In this document: positions 20,802 to 23,852 of the stretch, in pieces
How the letters are laid out: each line of letters begins with the position of its first letter
Position numbering within the stretch: position 1 is the first letter of the stretch
DNA from: UBA10210 sp964408425
Lineage (GTDB): Archaea; Micrarchaeota; Micrarchaeia; Norongarragalinales; Norongarragalinaceae
Direction of reading: 5' to 3'
NCBI GenBank assembly: GCA_964408425.1
Contig: CAYOZI010000014.1
Span: forward strand, 1-23,852
DNA length: 23,852 nt
Program-made: the position numbers and the translations under genes
The notes under the pieces: generated by a model
Told to the model about the DNA's origin: nothing
The model's database searches: none
Seen by the model: only the letters and a program-made list of their open reading frames with translations

Positions 20802-21617
20802 ATGGCAATGGAACTCCACCCTGCAACGAAAGAAAACCTCGGCAGGGATAGGCTGGTTGTAGGAAAAGCGTGGGGCAAGGTTTACGGAGGGTATTTTTCC
20901 GACGAAAGGGTTTTGAACGCGTTCATACGCGCGGGCAGGAAACACTGGGAGGCGTTGCCGAAAAACCCGAGGGTTCTTTACGTTTGCTCCGGAAACGGCC
21001 TGTTGGGGGAGCGTTTGGCGGGACACCTGCGGAAAGAAGGCTTGAACCCCAAGCTTACGATAGTAGACGCTTCAAAAGAACAGTTGGAGCAAAACCCGAA
21101 TCCTGCAACGAGAAAACTACGCCTTGACGTTTTGAACATGGATTTGAACGAAAAGTTCGATTTGATCATAATGAGGAGTTCGCTTGATTACCAGCACACT
21201 CCAGAATTGCAAGTGCAGATGCTCGAACGCATAGCCCGCCATTTGAAGCCTGACGGGATTTTTTTAAACCAGGCTGCTTCTTTCCGAACGAAAACAGAAC
21301 GAGACTTGGCGGACGATATTTACAAGACAACGCCGCAAATCGGCGACCGCCATTTCCAGTGGCACGGCGACCTTGGGGAATTGCACGATAAAGCCGGTTT
21401 GGAAAAGCCGAAAAAACTAGGCGAAGCCCCTGTTTTGCGGCTGACGCATGAAGACCACGCCTCACGGTACGGGATAACGCACGATGACGTGAAAAGAATT
21501 CAAGAGATGATAAGGCGAATTCCACGCAATGAAAGGAAGGCTATCAAAACAACGACCGAAGGCTACGAAATCAAATGCCAGTTTCCCATCTATGCAACCC
21601 GCCTGAAAAAACGGTAA
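20802..21617 (+). CDS. Class I SAM-dependent methyltransferase, 271 aa
   Basis: The Rossmann core shows motif I VLYVCSGNGLLGE (58-70), the acidic residue after strand 2 in TIVDASKEQ (Asp89), a motif IV-like FDLIIMRSSLDYQHT (119-133), and HLKPDGIFLNQAAS after it. The N-terminal 50 residues and the C-terminal about 90 residues (with FQWHGDLGEL and RLTHEDHASRYGI) are not recognised. The substrate is unknown. Motif I reads CSGNG instead of the usual xGxG pattern but keeps the glycines. The ATG lies 26 nt after the T-run of the glnA terminator, so an AT-rich promoter overlapping that run is possible. It converges on the 96-aa gene with 3 nt between them. Confidence 0.78.
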   Translation: MAMELHPATKENLGRDRLVVGKAWGKVYGGYFSDERVLNAFIRAGRKHWEALPKNPRVLYVCSGNGLLGERLAGHLRKEGLNPKLTIVDASKEQLEQNPNPATRKLRLDVLNMDLNEKFDLIIMRSSLDYQHTPELQVQMLERIARHLKPDGIFLNQAASFRTKTERDLADDIYKTTPQIGDRHFQWHGDLGELHDKAGLEKPKKLGEAPVLRLTHEDHASRYGITHDDVKRIQEMIRRIPRNERKAIKTTTEGYEIKCQFPIYATRLKKR

Positions 21618-21620
21618 GTT

Positions 21621-21911
21621 TCAAACGAATTCGACGTCTTGCTTTTCCCTCCACGCCAAAAGCCGTCTCTCCGAATCCAAACGCATTACCTGCACGGCGT
21701 AATGCTCGAGAATCGCGGATAGTTTCAACGCGTCTTCCGAATTCAAATACGCGACTCCCTTCTCGAAATCCTGGAAACGCAGGGACATCGACGAGGAAAG
21801 GGTTTTTCCTTCCTTTTCCTTCCCCTGCCAAACGCTTACATCCAGTTTTCCGAACTTCCCTTTTCCCGCTGGAAGCCTCAACTGGAAAGATTCAACCGGA
21901 GCCTGGGCCAT
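21621..21911 (-). CDS. Small protein of unknown function, 96 aa
   Basis: I do not recognise this family. It is predicted to be mostly beta-strand in the first 60 residues (SFQLRLPAGKGKFGKLDVSVW, SMSLRFQDFEKGVAYL), followed by an amphipathic helix (EDALKLSAILEHYAVQVM). This strand-then-helix layout resembles small single-stranded nucleic-acid-binding proteins of the PC4/Whirly style, but no diagnostic motif is present. The start is supported by AAGGTGG 7 nt upstream of the ATG and a TATA-like GTTATATTCC about 40 nt upstream. The same strand carries a GNAT-like gene and the RPA-like gene further upstream. Confidence 0.65.
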   Translation of the reverse strand: MAQAPVESFQLRLPAGKGKFGKLDVSVWQGKEKEGKTLSSSMSLRFQDFEKGVAYLNSEDALKLSAILEHYAVQVMRLDSERRLLAWREKQDVEFV

Positions 21912-21967
21912 GACAAAACCACCTTACAACGAATTAAGCAAAACGGGAATATAACTAATAAAAACGG

Positions 21968-22447
21968 CTATTGCAGGTAAACCCAACCTTCTTTCCCCAC
22001 GCGGATAGCCAGGTCTTTTTCATGATCGCGAAGGCGGGCATGCATCTTGGCAACGGCATCGTGGCCGCCAGCGCCGAGTCTAACGCGCGTTATTCCACCA
22101 ACAACCTTAGCGTGGTTTATCAAGTCCGCCACGGTCTGCTTAAACAAACCCAAGTGGCGGTGTTTTTCTCCAACCGCAAAGGAAAAAGCATGCAACGAAT
22201 CACCGTGCCGTTGGAAGAAAACGTGAGACACGATCTCGCCGTCGCGCTTAAAGAGCAAACCGTCATACTTCAACAACAGCATAGCTCTGGTCAGCAAGCC
22301 TCCGGGCAGCCAACGAATGAACCTTGTTTTTCGCTCGAAACTGCTGCCAGAATCCGGATTTTTAATCCACTTAACTACGTAATTTCCCACTTTTTCGTCG
22401 CTCAAAGACCGTCTGACAACCAAGCGTTCGACAGGCAAAAAAGTCAT
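21968..22447 (-). CDS. GNAT-like acetyltransferase (tentative)
   Basis: The 159-residue protein fits an N-acetyltransferase fold loosely. A strand pair LLFKRDGEIVSHVFFQRHG (about 64-82) is followed by AFSFAVGEKHRHLGLFKQTVADLI, where EKHRHLGLFK stands where the acetyl-CoA pyrophosphate loop (Q/RxxGxG/A) would be. A helix-strand segment RVRLGAGGHDAVAKMHARLR follows. The loop is not canonical, so the family assignment is uncertain. A TATA box (GTTTTTAAAAC on the minus strand, near 22468-22478) is centred 26 nt upstream of the ATG and overlaps the stop codon of the RPA-like gene, so the gene appears to have its own leaderless promoter. Confidence 0.55.
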   Translation of the reverse strand: MTFLPVERLVVRRSLSDEKVGNYVVKWIKNPDSGSSFERKTRFIRWLPGGLLTRAMLLLKYDGLLFKRDGEIVSHVFFQRHGDSLHAFSFAVGEKHRHLGLFKQTVADLINHAKVVGGITRVRLGAGGHDAVAKMHARLRDHEKDLAIRVGKEGWVYLQ

Positions 22448-22477
22448 GAAAAGACAAGCGCAACGTGTTTTAAAAAC

Positions 22478-23704
22478 TTAGTGAGAGCGGATTTGCCTTA
22501 CGACCAGTTCCAACCCCCCGTCGTTCCGCTGTTTTGCCAGGACTTTCAACTTCAGCTTTTTTCCTTCGAGAAAATCCCGCTTCAGGTAAAAGACCGTTTC
22601 AGGTGAAACAAACGTTTTCTTCATCCCCAGCAATTCTTCCGCCTGCTCGCCGAAAAAAACGCATCTCACGCTCTGCGCCTCGTCCAAAGCGTCCGAAGCC
22701 TGGGCGGTTACGAAGAAAACGATCCTCACGTCTCCCCCGCAATTGCATTTTTCTTTTCCCTCTTCCACTTGCGAGCCGCACGAAACGCATTTTCTCGAGG
22801 TTTTCGCGTCGAAAAGCTTTTGCAGGATTATTTGCACGAAACCCTGCTCTCCGGAACCCAACGCGAGGAAGGGCTTGAACTCGAGTTCTTTCAACGAATG
22901 GTTTTTCGCGTGCGTTATCAGGTGGGTATTCCACGATGCTTGCAACTCCCCGTTTTTCACTGCAATCCCTTCCGCTTTCAAAACATCCCCTTCCGTCAGG
23001 AAAGACGCTATTTCCGCGTTGCGGTTCCAGCAAACCAGCGTTTTCGGGGAAGAGCCGTCTTCCACGACTAGGTTCAAAACCTTGCCTTTCTTCATCACGC
23101 CGTTCCCGTTCTGCTTCTCGAACTCCCTCACACTTCCCTTCTGGGAAATCCTGCAGTAAAAATCGTCCCCGTCCTTAGCTTCGCCCAACAAAACGTGTTT
23201 TTTAGAGAAATCCGGAAGCGTTGTTCCCTCAGGCGGGTTTTCCAGCAAGGACAGTTCGGTGAATAGTGAAGCGTGGATCTCCCCGTTCTTCACTTCCCCC
23301 CCTTCGACCGAAATAATGCTGTTCCGTTCAACCTTCCGTTCCGCGAAATCCGAATCCTTGTTCCACAACACTAGCGTCCCTTCGCCGGAATCGTCGCCTA
23401 CCGCCACCCTGGTTACTTTCCCCGCTTTCCCGTCCTTGTCGAACGTGCTCGCGCAAAAAACCTGTTTTACCCTGACGATTCCGGAAAACGCCTGCCCTTC
23501 CAGCAGAGGAATTTGCGACAGTTTCAACAGTTCCTTCTTGGGATTGTCGCGGAAAGCCATTTGCTCTTCCAAAGCCAAAAGCTTCAACGCCCCCTCGCGC
23601 GTCAAAAGCCCGGAAAACTTTTTTTGCTTCTCCGCTATCTTTTCCTCCACTTTCCTCTCGCCCATCTTTTCCTTCAACGCTTTTTCGAGAGAAACAAAAT
23701 CCAC
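22478..23704 (-). CDS. RPA-like single-stranded-DNA-binding protein
   Basis: This is a replication protein A-type protein. With the GTG start at 23704 it has 408 residues. OB-fold 1 is at about 70-155 (FSGIVRVKQVF, RVAVGDDSGEGTLVLWN), OB-fold 2 at about 180-265 (VLNLVVEDGSSPKTLVCWN, GDVLKAEGIAVKNGELQ), and a C-terminal part carries a zinc motif CVSC...CNC (Cys306, 309, 320, 322). The repeated GDDSG/EDGSS...LVxWN pattern is characteristic of archaeal RPA. A longer frame would begin at a TTG at 23737. The GTG is preferred because GGTG lies 6 nt upstream and a TATA-like TTTAATAAAGG near 23741-23751 would place transcription start downstream of the TTG. It coats ssDNA in replication and repair. 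Confidence 0.87.
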   Translation of the reverse strand: MDFVSLEKALKEKMGERKVEEKIAEKQKKFSGLLTREGALKLLALEEQMAFRDNPKKELLKLSQIPLLEGQAFSGIVRVKQVFCASTFDKDGKAGKVTRVAVGDDSGEGTLVLWNKDSDFAERKVERNSIISVEGGEVKNGEIHASLFTELSLLENPPEGTTLPDFSKKHVLLGEAKDGDDFYCRISQKGSVREFEKQNGNGVMKKGKVLNLVVEDGSSPKTLVCWNRNAEIASFLTEGDVLKAEGIAVKNGELQASWNTHLITHAKNHSLKELEFKPFLALGSGEQGFVQIILQKLFDAKTSRKCVSCGSQVEEGKEKCNCGGDVRIVFFVTAQASDALDEAQSVRCVFFGEQAEELLGMKKTFVSPETVFYLKRDFLEGKKLKLKVLAKQRNDGGLELVVRQIRSH

Positions 23705-23827
23705 TTTAAACACCAAGGAAAACGAAAAGGATTTCAAGCCTTTATTAAAAAGGGCTGTTGTTTAAATAATCTCGACCCTCATTTTTTAGTTTCAAGAAAA
23801 AACGCTAGTTGAGAAGGGTGTTAAAAA

Positions 23828-23852
23828 ATGGTTTTGCCCGGAAAAGTCGAGA
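23828..23852 (+). CDS. Start of an unidentified gene, cut by the right edge
   Basis: The ATG at 23828 is preceded by GGGTG (23816-23820) at ribosome-binding distance and by a TATA box TTTAAATAA (about 23761-23769), divergent from the RPA-like gene. Only MVLPGKVE is readable, too little to identify the protein. Confidence 0.5.

Noticed and set aside
1..23852. CRISPR arrays, insertion sequences, integrases or prophage genes
   Set aside because: No regularly spaced repeats, transposase or recombinase motifs, or terminal inverted repeats were seen. All substantial ORFs are ordinary chromosomal genes or unassigned proteins.

Overview
The window reads as chromosomal DNA of an archaeon. It carries archaeal-type DnaG primase, Hjc resolvase, Pth2, an RPA-like protein with a zinc motif, a LonB-type AAA+ ATPase, an AsnC/Lrp regulator, TATA-box promoters about 26-30 nt upstream of start codons, and tRNA genes interrupted by bulge-helix-bulge (BHB) introns. 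Compact gene packing (many overlaps of 1-20 nt), a bacterial-type mevalonate gene set and heavily intron-split tRNAs suggest a DPANN-like lineage such as Diapherotrites or Micrarchaeota. That placement is inference and was not tested. A run of exactly 100 N at 2151-2250 marks a scaffold gap.

Left third (1-8826): a nearly complete mevalonate locus. On the minus strand lie a HAD-Nudix fusion (cut by the gap), diphosphomevalonate decarboxylase, and the first nine codons of a GHMP kinase that is probably phosphomevalonate kinase. Facing away across the gap is a plus-strand pair, a SAM methyltransferase overlapping mevalonate kinase (ATGA). Class II HMG-CoA reductase converges on it. A plus-strand operon follows: HMG-CoA synthase, acetoacetyl-CoA thiolase and the DUF35 zinc-ribbon/OB scaffold protein. 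Together these take acetyl-CoA to IPP for archaeal lipids by the classical (eukaryote/bacteria-like) route. No clear IPP isomerase is present.

Middle (8831-13748): a stand-alone EMAP/Trbp111-like tRNA-binding protein, then a minus-strand series of tRNA-Val(UAC), tRNA-Phe(GAA), a membrane-anchored transglutaminase-like protein and tRNA-Gly(GCC). The tRNA-Phe gene can be folded into a normal tRNA only if three introns are removed (D-loop, 5' anticodon stem, 3' anticodon stem). This leaves a 9-nt exon that carries the anticodon. It is the most striking feature of the window. Next come a small two-helix membrane protein, a LonB-like ATPase without its protease and membrane domains but with a zinc-knuckle insertion, and a basic protein of unknown function.

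Right third (13801-23852): information-processing and nitrogen genes. These are dnaG overlapped by a small Toprim protein, a two-CBS protein, hjc and pth2 overlapping tail to tail, two short membrane-protein ORFs (50 and 57 aa) in what would otherwise look like a 590-nt gap, asparaginyl-tRNA synthetase, an Lrp/AsnC regulator divergent from glutamine synthetase, a second SAM methyltransferase, a small unknown protein, a GNAT-like protein, an RPA-like ssDNA-binding protein, and the start of one more gene at the right edge.
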